NCBI GenBank assembly: GCA_005799025.1
Contig: SYHX01000072.1
Location: 1 to 39,618 of the forward strand
Origin: Bacteroidota bacterium
Lineage (GTDB): Bacteria > Bacteroidota > Bacteroidia > UBA7662
DNA: 39,618 nucleotides
Direction: 5' to 3'
The translations under genes and the position numbers were made by a program. Positions 19,720-28,823 of this stretch are shown in pieces; position 1 is the first letter of the stretch, and each line of letters begins with the position of its first letter. The notes under the pieces are model-generated. The model was not told the DNA's origin and did not search any database. It was given only the letters and a program-made list of their open reading frames with translations.

Positions 19720-22005
19720 TTATTTACCGCCCAAAGCACGGTAAAGGAGCCATTCTACACCCAACAAACTCCACAGAATAATCCACAAAAGAGGCCAAGA
19801 GAGCCATTCAGTAAGTTGGCTGACTTGGTAGCTGCTGGGTTTAATGTCCTGATTTTCTCGGATATGCTTGACGAAATCGTCAACTACAACGGCTAAAGTT
19901 AACGAAGATCTTGTATCGTTCGCTGAGCTAGCTGGTCCGTCTGTGGAGGAATTGCCTTGGTTTTTGGATGCAGACGAACTAGAAAAGAGGGTTCGAGCCA
20001 GGCCACCATGCAGGGCAGATAGCTGATCCATGAGAGTCTGGTTGGCCAAACCGGACCCGGACTCCAAATCGTAATGGCCAACGGCAAAAGTCCCCTTTCG
20101 AACTGCTGCGATTCCATTGCGGGTTAGCGTCGCGGTATATCGGTAAATCCCAGGAGCCCAACGGCTAGCGTCCAAGGAATAACCCATACCGGATGGGGTC
20201 ATCGCTCCTTCGTAAAGTACTTTGTTCTCTGAGGAGATTTGAAGTTCAAGAGGAGCACTGTTCTCAAATTCTCCAGAAGCATTGCGTGAACTACCCTCAA
20301 AAAAAACATTTTCTGTTTCGTTAAATACAGCTTTGACGGGTTTGGCCTCAAAAAGGTCACTTTCTCTTCCACTCAGTAACAACGAAACTGTTTGTAGGAT
20401 CAAACGCTGATGTATGGCAAGGGTCAGATTCTCGGAACTGATTTTGGATGGCTCCATGGAATTCTTGGAGGCCAAACGCCAACGCCAAAGACCTTCTCCC
20501 CAGAGGTATGCCTTGGACGGATTACTCTGATAATCAATGGTCCACAAAGGTCTTTCGGAATTGATTTGGCCAATTTGACGGTACAAGAGTGTTTGATTTT
20601 GAGGGGAATTTGAAGGGCCAGATACCCAAACGGTAAGTGGAGGCAATCTTCGTAACATTTGTTCATCTTGGGCACTTATCGCAAAGGCATTCCATGATTT
20701 GTTTAAGGCAGGTGAAACTGTATTGGAAGAAATAGATGGGTTTTGATTAAGAGGATTCCCTGGCCATGAGGACCATTGGCTTCGAGCTCCCCCTAAGTAC
20801 CAAAGCGGTTTTCCTTGCCTATAAATTTGTTCCAACAATGCATTACTGTTAGCTTCTGCATCGACGGATGGCCATTGGTGCAGGATATACAAATCGGCAA
20901 GGGCATCGTTGGCCGCTTGTTTGAGGCCTTGAAGTCCGTAGCTCAACTCAACTCGATAATTCATGGTTTCTTCCAGCGTTTGTCTAAGGACTCCTAGATC
21001 CGGATGGGGAGCCAGGGCAAGGATCTTAATACGACGCAATGTTTCCACGGCTTCTACATACACTAGTCTTTCTTCGATATTGTTAGGAATGGGCTCTACA
21101 CCTGACAACGAGGAAACGCCTTCCAAAACCCCTTTGATTTTGAACGCATATATCCCAGGCTTTCCTACCGAGGCCTTCAGCCGAATCGTCGAAGAAAATT
21201 GCGAGAGGCCGGGGTTCACTTTGGCTTGGTCTGCAAGTGTAAATTCTTTTTTGTCCAAAGTGGCATTATCAAGACCCTGCTCAAGGAGCTCTAGCCTAAG
21301 TCCTGTATAACCCTTAAGGAGTCCTTGAATAGTGGTCGCAATTTCAAAGGAGCTTTCAGCTGGTACACGTTTTGGCGCGTTAGGGGATCCCATGCTCCAA
21401 TAAGGCTGGTTGGCTGAGGGTTTCCCGCAGGTTAAAGTATATATCGGGGCTTTGTCCTTATCTAGGAGGTACAGGGGGTCAGCACCTTGATTGAACTGGC
21501 CATCACTGACCAAAACCCAGGCCGAAACGGGGTTTTGACCCATTTGTTCATCCACCCATGCCCTCAACCCATCTGGACTAGTGGCTTGGTCTTGGAATTC
21601 AAATGCAGGTTGGCGGTCATTGCTCGTTGACTGAATAGAAGGGTAAGGAATGACCTCTTCGCCAAAGCCCAAAATTTCTACCAAGTAGTCTTTCCCTAAT
21701 TTTTGTCGGATTTCTTGGCCGAAACTCAAAATTTCTTCAGACCGTTGTCCCGTACGGTTCATGGATCGGCTCTGGTCCAAGGCAACCACGACCAAGGGCG
21801 GGTCCACATGCCTCTCCATCGTTAGCCATTGCGGCTCAAAACACAATAAGACCATAAGCGTAACGGCCAAAGTCCGAAGTCCCCATAACAATAGCCTCCA
21901 GAATCGGTGGATATCCGGCAGAGGGCGTCGCCCGTGCATAGCCCATGCATAGCCCAATCCCACCAACATGGCCAAGGGAATAACCCACCATGGGGATCCC
22001 CACAT
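19720..22005 (-). CDS. Membrane-anchored von Willebrand factor A domain protein
   Basis: A 761-residue protein. From the chosen start two hydrophobic segments occupy about residues 6-23 and 36-56, then a von Willebrand A domain begins with a metal-binding MIDAS motif DQSRS at 77-81 and contains VSDGQFNQGADP. The long middle part is predicted beta-rich (probably Ig-like), and a last hydrophobic segment lies in the final 25 residues (LLWIILWSLLGVEWLLYRAL). The open frame goes back to 22104, overlapping fabG, but the residues before MWGSPWW look like non-coding translation, so the ATG at 22005 is preferred (55 bases after fabG). The layout resembles Bacteroidota proteins related to BatA/BatB; the function is unknown. 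Confidence 0.85.
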   Translation of the reverse strand: MWGSPWWVIPLAMLVGLGYAWAMHGRRPLPDIHRFWRLLLWGLRTLAVTLMVLLCFEPQWLTMERHVDPPLVVVALDQSRSMNRTGQRSEEILSFGQEIRQKLGKDYLVEILGFGEEVIPYPSIQSTSNDRQPAFEFQDQATSPDGLRAWVDEQMGQNPVSAWVLVSDGQFNQGADPLYLLDKDKAPIYTLTCGKPSANQPYWSMGSPNAPKRVPAESSFEIATTIQGLLKGYTGLRLELLEQGLDNATLDKKEFTLADQAKVNPGLSQFSSTIRLKASVGKPGIYAFKIKGVLEGVSSLSGVEPIPNNIEERLVYVEAVETLRRIKILALAPHPDLGVLRQTLEETMNYRVELSYGLQGLKQAANDALADLYILHQWPSVDAEANSNALLEQIYRQGKPLWYLGGARSQWSSWPGNPLNQNPSISSNTVSPALNKSWNAFAISAQDEQMLRRLPPLTVWVSGPSNSPQNQTLLYRQIGQINSERPLWTIDYQSNPSKAYLWGEGLWRWRLASKNSMEPSKISSENLTLAIHQRLILQTVSLLLSGRESDLFEAKPVKAVFNETENVFFEGSSRNASGEFENSAPLELQISSENKVLYEGAMTPSGMGYSLDASRWAPGIYRYTATLTRNGIAAVRKGTFAVGHYDLESGSGLANQTLMDQLSALHGGLARTLFSSSSASKNQGNSSTDGPASSANDTRSSLTLAVVVDDFVKHIRENQDIKPSSYQVSQLTEWLSWPLLWIILWSLLGVEWLLYRALGGK

Positions 22006-22060
22006 AAATTCCAATGTTCCCAAAATCAATAGTTTAGAACGATTATTGGGTAATATTCGA

Positions 22061-22813
22061 TTAAGAGGGCTGCATGCCGCCGCAGACGTTCCAACATTGA
22101 CCACTCACGTAAGAGGCCGCATCAGAGGCCAAAAAAGCAACGACTTCGGCCACCTCTTCCACAGTTCCAGCACGGCCTAGGGGAATACGATTGTTCCATT
22201 CGTCGGCTACTGTCGAATCCAATTTGCCGGTCATCTCGGTAAGGATAAATCCGGGGGCGATGGCATTACACCGTATATTGCGGGAACCAAGCTCTTTGGC
22301 TAGTGATTGCGTGAAGGCAATGACTCCCGCTTTGGATGCGGAGTAATTGCTTTGACCTGCATTCCCGCTACGACCGACCACGGAGGCTAAATTGATGATG
22401 CTGCCCTTACGGTTTTTCATCATAGGCCTCGTCGCAAATTTGCAGATATTAAAGACAGATTTGAGGTTGTTGTCAAGGACCTCATCCCATTGCGCTTCGG
22501 TCATACGAAGCAGGAGTTGATCCCGAGTAATTCCCGCGTTGTTGACTACAATATCCAACCCCCCAAAATCAGTCAGTACCGATTCGATTAGCTGTTCAGC
22601 TTGGAGGTAATCGGAGGCATCGGAAGCGTAGGCCTTGGCTTGGATACCCAAAGCTAAGAGTTCGTTTTGCAAATCCATGGCCGCATGAACAGAGGATTTG
22701 TAAGTGAAGGCAATGTGAGCACCCTCATGGGCGAGTTTCTTGGCTATACCCAGACCAATGCCTCTAGAGGCACCTGTGACCAGGGCAACACGGTGTTCAA
22801 GTCGTCGTATCAT
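22061..22813 (-). CDS. fabG: 3-oxoacyl-[acyl-carrier-protein] reductase FabG
   Basis: NADPH-dependent short-chain dehydrogenase that reduces 3-oxoacyl-ACP in fatty acid elongation. It has 250 residues. The dinucleotide-binding motif TGASRGIG is at 13-20, NNAG at 91-94, and the catalytic Ser144, Tyr157 and Lys161 (YSASK) are all present. The C-terminus GQCWNVCGGMQPS fits FabG (usually GQxxxVDGG), with Cys in place of the usual Asp. Other SDR substrates cannot be fully excluded. It lies 42 bases after the SAM-hydrolase-family gene and is probably co-transcribed with it. Confidence 0.88.
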   Translation of the reverse strand: MIRRLEHRVALVTGASRGIGLGIAKKLAHEGAHIAFTYKSSVHAAMDLQNELLALGIQAKAYASDASDYLQAEQLIESVLTDFGGLDIVVNNAGITRDQLLLRMTEAQWDEVLDNNLKSVFNICKFATRPMMKNRKGSIINLASVVGRSGNAGQSNYSASKAGVIAFTQSLAKELGSRNIRCNAIAPGFILTEMTGKLDSTVADEWNNRIPLGRAGTVEEVAEVVAFLASDAASYVSGQCWNVCGGMQPS

Positions 22814-22855
22814 GGCCCAAAGATAATCCTTTCACCGCAGGGCCAAGGAGGGTGT

Positions 22856-23686
22856 TTATTCGATTCGTTCAATCATGACCCTGTCGTTGATTCGTAACCC
22901 CAGGAGATTGTATGCATGGTCTTGGGCCAGAGCAATTTGTAAATAGCCCCCGGCATTGTAGAGCAAGACAAGGTCATTGTCTTTGACGGCATGGTAATGG
23001 CCGTGGATCTTTTCGACCTTGTTCTCGTTACTGCGTACGCTCTTGAGGAGAATATGGATGGCTTTGCCGTTCGCATATTGATCCAAGACTTGGCGCGTGA
23101 TATTGGAATGCAAATTCCCGTAATGATCGGCGTAAACCACTTTACCAACCAAAACCCCATCAATCACGGTAGGTTCTTCGATCCATCTCGTCGATTGGTC
23201 TTGAACAGGGGCTGCCCACGGCTCCGGAGCCATCTCCAAGCCAGGGCTGGATTCTAAGGCCTGAATAAGCATACCCACAGGCCCGTCAAGCCAATTGAGG
23301 ATTTGAAAACCTGGCAATGGCTGGGGAACGGTGAGTGGGTAGCGTTGGATCGGGTGGTTGATGACCTGGCTTAGGTGAGGGATCAATCCTTCCTTGTCCG
23401 GGAGAACAAACCAATGCCCGTCAATGCGAGTCACGCAATACGTTGGTGCCGCGTTGAGGTCTTGCTTGGGCGCAAATCCAACATCCACAAGGTGAAGGCT
23501 ACCTGGTGGAAAAAAACTATAGGCGGTTTTGAGCACATAAACAGCCTCGAGGAGGTCAAATTTGCTAATATTGTGGGAAATGTCTTCGATTCTCCATCCG
23601 GGAAAGCGGGTCATGAGTCTTCCACGCAGCATGGCTGCGTAGGGGTCTTTCAACCCGTAATCGGTGGTGCACGTTAAAACAGGCAT
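22856..23686 (-). CDS. SAM hydroxide adenosyltransferase (DUF62) family protein
   Basis: A 276-residue member of the SAM hydrolase / chlorinase family, which splits S-adenosylmethionine into adenosine and methionine. The N-terminal motif TTDYGLKDPYAAMLRG (residues 7-22), SHNISKFDLLEAVYVL and LHLVDVGFAP follow the family plan. The C-terminal barrel has GKVVYADHYGNLHSNIT. The usual PDNG segment reads PDKEG (96-100), a change near the substrate pocket as I recall the family. The frame is open up to 23893, overlapping phoH, but the ATG at 23686 matches the family start. It is divergent from phoH, a Bacteroidota pairing. Confidence 0.85.
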   Translation of the reverse strand: MPVLTCTTDYGLKDPYAAMLRGRLMTRFPGWRIEDISHNISKFDLLEAVYVLKTAYSFFPPGSLHLVDVGFAPKQDLNAAPTYCVTRIDGHWFVLPDKEGLIPHLSQVINHPIQRYPLTVPQPLPGFQILNWLDGPVGMLIQALESSPGLEMAPEPWAAPVQDQSTRWIEEPTVIDGVLVGKVVYADHYGNLHSNITRQVLDQYANGKAIHILLKSVRSNENKVEKIHGHYHAVKDNDLVLLYNAGGYLQIALAQDHAYNLLGLRINDRVMIERIE

Positions 23687-23714
23687 TTTGATTCGATAGT
23701 CCTTAACCCTTCCA

Positions 23715-23722
23715 CAAAAATA
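23715..23722 (-). promoter_or_regulatory. Candidate -7 promoter element (TATTTTTG) before the SAM-hydrolase gene
   Basis: On the - strand this reads TATTTTTG, a perfect TAnnTTTG match. It lies about 30 bases upstream of the ATG at 23686 and within the 56-base gap shared with phoH. It would drive the three-gene run to the von Willebrand protein. No well-spaced TTG was found upstream. Confidence 0.45.
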
Positions 23723-23742
23723 TCCCATTCTCCTCAAAGCGA

Positions 23743-24741
23743 ATGCCCTTGGAAAATCTAAATACATTATTGGAATTTGAATTGCAGGGTATAGCGCCCT
23801 TAAGTTTTTTTGGACCTGGAACGATTCGGCAGGATCGGCTACAGCGGGCTTTCCCGGATTTGAGATTGACCCTCCGAGGCAGCAGGTTGGCAATAGAGGG
23901 TCATCCCGGATCCCTCCATCAATTTCAGATGTTATGGGAACAAATGTTGAAGCGTTGCAGTTTGGCCAACGGCTTTTTGAGCGATGATGATTTTAACGAG
24001 GTCATGGGGAGCCAAGAACGCTCCGGAATGAGGGATTTACCGGAAGGCAGCGGCTCCAAAACCATTTTGGTTCATGGCCCTAACGGTTTGGTGGTGAGAG
24101 CTAGAACCCAAAATCAGCAGAAAATGGTAGACGCGATGGATCGTTGTGATTTACTCTTTGCAATGGGTCCCGCGGGTTCCGGCAAGACCTACACCGCAGT
24201 TGCTTTGGCGGTTAGAGCTCTGAAGAATAAAGAAATTCGGAAAATCATCCTCACTCGGCCAGCGGTGGAGGCGGGTGAAAGTCTCGGCTTTCTTCCTGGT
24301 GATCTCAAAGAAAAAGTAGATCCATATTTAAGACCTCTGTACGATGCATTGGAAGACATGTTGCCACCGCAACGGCTGGTCAAGTATCTGGAGGATGGTA
24401 TTATCGAGGTTGCGCCATTGGCATTTATGCGGGGTAGAACCCTGGATAAAGCTTTTGTTATTTTGGACGAAGCCCAGAATTGTACTCCGACTCAACTCAA
24501 GATGTTTCTGACCCGGATGGGGCCTTCTGCAAGATTTATTGTGACAGGGGATCTGACTCAAGTGGATTTGCCAGCACGCATGAAATCAGGCCTTCGGCGT
24601 ACCCTGGATTTGATCCGTAATCTTCAGGGCATAGCGGTCGTGGAATTGGACGAGAGTGATGTGGTCAGGCATCCTTTGGTCAAGGCCATCGTGAAAGCTT
24701 ACCAAAACGCAACATCAGCCCATGATACAGTGGTCTCCTAA
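23743..24741 (+). CDS. phoH: PhoH family ATPase (YbeZ/PhoL type)
   Basis: Cytoplasmic P-loop ATPase of 332 residues. A small N-terminal domain is followed by the helicase-like PhoH core, with Walker A GPAGSGKT at 142-149 and Walker B ILDEAQN at 240-246. Further conserved blocks are [20 protein letters not shown] and MKMFLTRMG-like [10 protein letters not shown]. The family has been tied to phosphate starvation and, in the YbeZ branch, to rRNA processing with the RNase YbeY; ybeY is not in this window. Its last seven codons overlap purC. Confidence 0.93.
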   Translation: MPLENLNTLLEFELQGIAPLSFFGPGTIRQDRLQRAFPDLRLTLRGSRLAIEGHPGSLHQFQMLWEQMLKRCSLANGFLSDDDFNEVMGSQERSGMRDLPEGSGSKTILVHGPNGLVVRARTQNQQKMVDAMDRCDLLFAMGPAGSGKTYTAVALAVRALKNKEIRKIILTRPAVEAGESLGFLPGDLKEKVDPYLRPLYDALEDMLPPQRLVKYLEDGIIEVAPLAFMRGRTLDKAFVILDEAQNCTPTQLKMFLTRMGPSARFIVTGDLTQVDLPARMKSGLRRTLDLIRNLQGIAVVELDESDVVRHPLVKAIVKAYQNATSAHDTVVS

Positions 24742-25684
24742 TGCTCCTTTGCCTTTGCAAGGCGTCACCGGTTTCTATCGTGGTAAAGTCCGTGACGTGT
24801 ATCGGCTGGGCGATCAGCACTTGGTCATGGTCGCCTCGGATCGAATTTCGGCATTTGATGTGGTTCTGCCTGCGGCCATTCCTTACAAGGGTGAAGTCCT
24901 GAATCGTACGGCTACACATTTTCTGGAAGCGACCTCGGATATCGTCCCCAACTGGTGGAGGGGAACCCCTCATCCAAGGGTTTCGGTCGGCCTAAGGGCC
25001 GAGCCTTTTCCGGTGGAGATGGTAGTGAGGGGGTACCTTTCGGGACATGCGTGGCGCAGTTACCGGGATGGCCGTCGAGAACTTTGCGGTGTCGCCATGG
25101 AGGCTGGTTTACGGGAATCCGATTCTTTCGCACAAGCCTTGTTGACCCCTACGACCAAGGCCCCTCACGGCCATGATGAAGATATTTCGCGGGATCAAAT
25201 CCTGGAACAAGGATTGGTGAGCGAGGACCATTACAAGATCATGGAAGCCTATGCTTTGGCTTTGTATCAACGCGGTACCTTCATGGCTGCCGAGCGTGGG
25301 CTTATCTTGGTGGATACCAAATATGAATTTGGACTGATCGATGGGCAGGTGGTTTTGATGGACGAGGTCCATACTCCGGATTCTTCGAGGTACTTCTATC
25401 TGGATGGATACCACGAACGGCAGATGCGTGGGGAGCCTCAAATGCAGTTATCCAAAGAATTCGTTCGGCAATGGCTGATTGAACATGGATTTCAAGGGAT
25501 GGACGGGCAAAGCATTCCGCCCATGGAGCCAGAGTGGGTTCAGCAAATCAGTTTAAGGTACCGTGATCTTTATGAGCAATTGACCGGCAAACAAATTCTC
25601 GTGGACAACCATAATGCGGGATCCGCAGAGCCTCAAGATTGGTTAGAGCCGGTTCAGGCTTGGCTTTCCGAAAAAGGTTGGTAG
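24722..25684 (+). CDS. purC: Phosphoribosylaminoimidazole-succinocarboxamide synthase
   Basis: SAICAR synthetase: joins CAIR and aspartate with ATP in purine biosynthesis. It has 320 residues, the longer form of the family. Motifs are [56 protein letters not shown] and [20 protein letters not shown]. The ATG at 24722 is inside phoH (20-base overlap, different frame), which suggests coupling. Its 3' end overlaps the converging acyltransferase gene by 31 bases. Confidence 0.96.
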   Translation: MIQWSPNAPLPLQGVTGFYRGKVRDVYRLGDQHLVMVASDRISAFDVVLPAAIPYKGEVLNRTATHFLEATSDIVPNWWRGTPHPRVSVGLRAEPFPVEMVVRGYLSGHAWRSYRDGRRELCGVAMEAGLRESDSFAQALLTPTTKAPHGHDEDISRDQILEQGLVSEDHYKIMEAYALALYQRGTFMAAERGLILVDTKYEFGLIDGQVVLMDEVHTPDSSRYFYLDGYHERQMRGEPQMQLSKEFVRQWLIEHGFQGMDGQSIPPMEPEWVQQISLRYRDLYEQLTGKQILVDNHNAGSAEPQDWLEPVQAWLSEKGW

Positions 25685-26601
25685 CTAAGGATATGCCTCT
25701 CGGTTTTGGCCTTGTTAATATCCGCCACGGTTACCAAAATTCCGGCTTCATCCACCTGGCCAAACCCTGTGTTGTGGGCAAATCCAAAATACTTCATGGT
25801 CGTGGATAGGCTCATGTAGGCCGGAAACAGAGGAGGCACTTTGGCGCCAAGTTCTTGGGATCTTTTCAACAAAACCTGAATCGCTTTTTCGTAATCCAAG
25901 CCCAACCATAGGGACTCAAATTCAGAGGATTTTTCGATGGGTATGGCCCATTCCGGTTTGGCGGTAACCCATTGTTCAGCATCGGCAAAGTAATGTTGCA
26001 GAAAGCTGTGAAGCAAGGACCTGGCGGAGGTTGGGTACCCTTCGAACAAGGTTACTTTGCCGTAGAGAAAGCGGATCCCTGGTCTTGTGACGGTTAATGC
26101 GCCCAAACCGTCCCATAAATTATCCAAAGCAAAAATTCCTTTTCGGTGAAGACCCCCTGGCTGGTAATCCGGGGCCACAAAGGCTCGCCCCAATTCAATC
26201 GTCGAAGGCAGGATAACTTCTTGAAAGGCCTCGCTAAAATCAAACAATGTTCCTGAGGAAAGATGGAATCTTCCTTCCGAATCAGGACCTGTTTTGCGGC
26301 ATTCCACGAACCGGTAGGCGGCCATAATTTGCCGCTGATCGTGATCCCAGACAAGCATTTGCTCGTAACCGTTGGGCATGAGGTCGTATGAATCTACATC
26401 GCAGTCCTTGCCGGTCCCTCCACCTTCTGCACGGAAGCTTAATTCCCTTAATCGACCGATTTCTCTCATCACGTGGGGGGCTTCAGCCGCGTTAACTACG
26501 TACAGGCTGTTTTGGCCTTTGTTGGTTTCCCGAAGCAGGGCTTTGGGGACCAATTCGGATTCCAAAAGGTCTGCGGTTACGGGGTCGATAATAGGGAGCA
26601 T
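25654..26601 (-). CDS. GNAT-type N-acyltransferase, GlsB/OlsB-like
   Basis: A 315-residue protein of the hemolysin/OlsB type GNAT acyltransferases. [20 protein letters not shown] (about residues 52-71), the LIWDH-like strand [18 protein letters not shown] and [12 protein letters not shown] are typical. Known relatives (OlsB, GlsB) attach a 3-hydroxyacyl chain from acyl-ACP to the amino group of ornithine or glycine as the first step of aminolipid synthesis. The substrate amino acid cannot be told from sequence here. The frame extends to 26691, but the ATG at 26601 fits the family. It follows a PlsC-type acyltransferase by 38 bases, as in the GlsA/GlsB pair known from Bacteroides. Confidence 0.8.
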   Translation of the reverse strand: MLPIIDPVTADLLESELVPKALLRETNKGQNSLYVVNAAEAPHVMREIGRLRELSFRAEGGGTGKDCDVDSYDLMPNGYEQMLVWDHDQRQIMAAYRFVECRKTGPDSEGRFHLSSGTLFDFSEAFQEVILPSTIELGRAFVAPDYQPGGLHRKGIFALDNLWDGLGALTVTRPGIRFLYGKVTLFEGYPTSARSLLHSFLQHYFADAEQWVTAKPEWAIPIEKSSEFESLWLGLDYEKAIQVLLKRSQELGAKVPPLFPAYMSLSTTMKYFGFAHNTGFGQVDEAGILVTVADINKAKTERHILSYQPFSESQA

Positions 26602-26639
26602 TTTCAAATTTAAGGACCAGATTACAGATTCGGGTTCAC

Positions 26640-27449
26640 CTAGGCAATACGTTCCAATTGGTAAACATGTTCGTAAAGCCATTGGGTCCATTCCAAGTCA
26701 GTGCGTGATGCGTCGAGATGGGATGAGGGTATGGCCTCCCCTATGGTGATGGTAAGGGTGGTGTTGCGCAACCTGAAGAGTTCATCCACGAGAAGCAGCA
26801 TTTCAAGGTTCCAAGGAATTCCCAATCGTTTTCGCCATGCGGCAACTCGATAGAATCGGTTGGATAGTTTTCCGGAGATATGTACCGGTACGATGGGGGC
26901 TTTCTCTTTTCGTGCAAGGGAAACCGCAGTCTTTTTCCAAGGGAGATCACGGATGATGCCTGCCGAGCGCCGTGACACAAGGCCTGCCGGAAAAATCAAT
27001 ATGCCGAAACCGTCCCGGAATCTGGCTTTGAGAATTTGGACATTCTCCCGGGATTGGGCGCCATGTTTGTTGACCGGGACAAAAAGTTCTTCCAAAGGTT
27101 GTATTTGGGTAATAATATCGTTGCTCAAGGAGGCGAACTTGTTGCGACACTTTCCAAGCACGTCAAAAAGCGCCAAACCATCCGTGCCTCCTAAAGGGTG
27201 ATTAGCGACCAACACAAAGGCACCGTTGGAGGGAATATGTTCCAAGCCAACCGCATTCGTTTGAATATGAAGGTGCCTAAGGGCGGCACGGGCAAATTCC
27301 GCACCCCTGAGATGGCCATGCAAGGCAAGAAATTCGTTCATTTCTTCTTGATGGACCAAGTTGGCGATTTTTCGAAGAACCCAGCGAGGCATCCAACGAT
27401 ACAAGCGGGGACTCTTCTCCGCAAAGGCCTTGGCCACATCAACCCGCAT
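26640..27449 (-). CDS. PlsC-like acyltransferase, GlsA/OlsA-like
   Basis: A 269-residue acyltransferase. The catalytic block reads NHPLGGTDG (a His-x5-Asp form common in this subgroup, where classical PlsC has HxxxxD), followed by FPAGLVSRRSAG and IVPVHISGKLSNRFYR. It probably esterifies a fatty acid onto the hydroxyl of the lysolipid made by the neighbouring N-acyltransferase, or acts on lysophosphatidate. A TTG at 27464 would extend it by five residues into glyA. The ATG at 27449, four bases after the glyA stop, is chosen because relatives begin close to this VDV-K motif. Confidence 0.83.
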   Translation of the reverse strand: MRVDVAKAFAEKSPRLYRWMPRWVLRKIANLVHQEEMNEFLALHGHLRGAEFARAALRHLHIQTNAVGLEHIPSNGAFVLVANHPLGGTDGLALFDVLGKCRNKFASLSNDIITQIQPLEELFVPVNKHGAQSRENVQILKARFRDGFGILIFPAGLVSRRSAGIIRDLPWKKTAVSLARKEKAPIVPVHISGKLSNRFYRVAAWRKRLGIPWNLEMLLLVDELFRLRNTTLTITIGEAIPSSHLDASRTDLEWTQWLYEHVYQLERIA

Positions 27450-27453
27450 AGGG

Positions 27454-28728
27454 TCAGGCGACAAAGAGTGGGAGCGGCTCCATCAATGCACAGACTTCTT
27501 GGCCTATCGACTTCAAAGCCGCATCGTTGTCATGACCTAGGATTGCGCGGTCAATCCATTCTGCGATCTGATCCATATGGCTTTCTTTCAACCCACGGGA
27601 GGTGATCGCCGGGGTTCCTAAGCGGATTCCGCTGGTAATCATGGGCGAAGCGGTATCGAAGGGCACCATGTTTTTGTTAATGGTGATATGGGCTTTCCCC
27701 AGAGCCAATTCCGCAGCCTTTCCAGTACAAGATTTGTTACGAAGATTAATCAGCATCAAATGGTTGTCGGTGCCGCCTGAAATAATTTGATATCCTCGTT
27801 GCGTCATGGACAGGGCAAGAGCGAGGGCATTGGCCTTAACTTGCCTGGTGTATTTATGGTAAGCTGGTTCCAAAGCCTCCCCAAAGGCAATGGCCTTGGC
27901 GGCAATGATATGCTCCAAGGGACCTCCTTGAGTTCCAGGAAATACTCCGGAATCCAGAAGACTGCTCATGCTTCGTAATTCCCCTTTGGGATTCACAATG
28001 CCCATAGGGTTAGGGAAGTCTTTGGACATCATGATGATACCTCCGCGAGGACCACGCAAGGTCTTGTGGGTGGTGGACGTGACGATATGGCAATGCGGAA
28101 ATGGATGGTTAAGAAGGCCTGTCGCAATGAGCCCAGAGGGATGCGAAATATCCGCCATCAAGAGAGATCCAACTTCGTCTGCAATTTGGCGAAGCCTTGC
28201 ATAATTCCAATCCCGAGAATAGGCCGAGGCTCCGCAAATGATCAATTTGGGTCGAACCTCATGGGCCTTGATTGCAACCTTTTCCCAATCGATAAGGCCG
28301 CTTTCTTCTTCGACACCGTAGAAGTGCGGCTTGTATAATTTGCCAGAAAAGTTTACCGGAGAGCCGTGCGTTAAATGGCCTCCATGGCTCAGATCAAAAC
28401 CCAAAATGGCATCACCGGGTTGAAGCGCAGCCAGCATAACCGCGGCATTGGCTTGAGCCCCTGAATGAGGTTGCACGTTGGCCCATGTGGCCCCAAATAA
28501 TTGGCATAAACGGTCGATAGCGATTTGTTCAACGCGATCTACCCATTCGCAGCCCCCGTAATACCGCTTGCCTGGAAGGCCTTCGGCATATTTATTGGTC
28601 AGGATGGAGCCGGCTGCCGCCATGACCTGCTCCGAAACATAATTTTCGGAGGCGATAAGTTCCAATCCGCTTCGTTGCCTTTGGTCTTCATGTTGAATAA
28701 GCTGGGCGATTTCGTGGTCACGGATCAT
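27454..28728 (-). CDS. glyA: Serine hydroxymethyltransferase
   Basis: PLP enzyme that converts serine and tetrahydrofolate to glycine and methylene-tetrahydrofolate. It has 424 residues. The PLP lysine is Lys222 in [41 protein letters not shown] and [13 protein letters not shown] are conserved blocks, the last in the form seen in Bacteroidota. It makes glycine directly upstream of the two acyltransferase genes, which is consistent with, but does not prove, glycine lipid synthesis. Confidence 0.97.
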   Translation of the reverse strand: MIRDHEIAQLIQHEDQRQRSGLELIASENYVSEQVMAAAGSILTNKYAEGLPGKRYYGGCEWVDRVEQIAIDRLCQLFGATWANVQPHSGAQANAAVMLAALQPGDAILGFDLSHGGHLTHGSPVNFSGKLYKPHFYGVEEESGLIDWEKVAIKAHEVRPKLIICGASAYSRDWNYARLRQIADEVGSLLMADISHPSGLIATGLLNHPFPHCHIVTSTTHKTLRGPRGGIIMMSKDFPNPMGIVNPKGELRSMSSLLDSGVFPGTQGGPLEHIIAAKAIAFGEALEPAYHKYTRQVKANALALALSMTQRGYQIISGGTDNHLMLINLRNKSCTGKAAELALGKAHITINKNMVPFDTASPMITSGIRLGTPAITSRGLKESHMDQIAEWIDRAILGHDNDAALKSIGQEVCALMEPLPLFVA

Positions 28729-28749
28729 AATTCAATGTTAAAAATTTTA

Positions 28750-28781
28750 CAAATTTCTGAGGAGATGAATGAATAAGCCAA
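28750..28781 (-). promoter_or_regulatory. Candidate promoter for glyA
   Basis: On the - strand there is TTG (28781-28779), then 21 bases, then GAAATTTG (28757-28750), which matches TAnnTTTG at 7 of 8 positions counting the free ones (first base differs). It would give a leader of about 15 bases. It lies in the 95-base gap between galE and glyA, the widest gap in this - strand run. Confidence 0.35.
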
Positions 28782-28823
28782 TCTACAATAATGGAATACG
28801 TGCATGCCTTTGGTTAATCATGA

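Noticed and set aside
22006-22104. Longer N-terminus for the von Willebrand protein
   Set aside because: It overlaps fabG and gives an unnatural sequence before the first membrane segment.
23687-23893. Longer N-terminus for the SAM-hydrolase-family protein
   Set aside because: It would run antisense through the start of phoH and over the promoter gap, and relatives start at the TTDYG-bearing segment.
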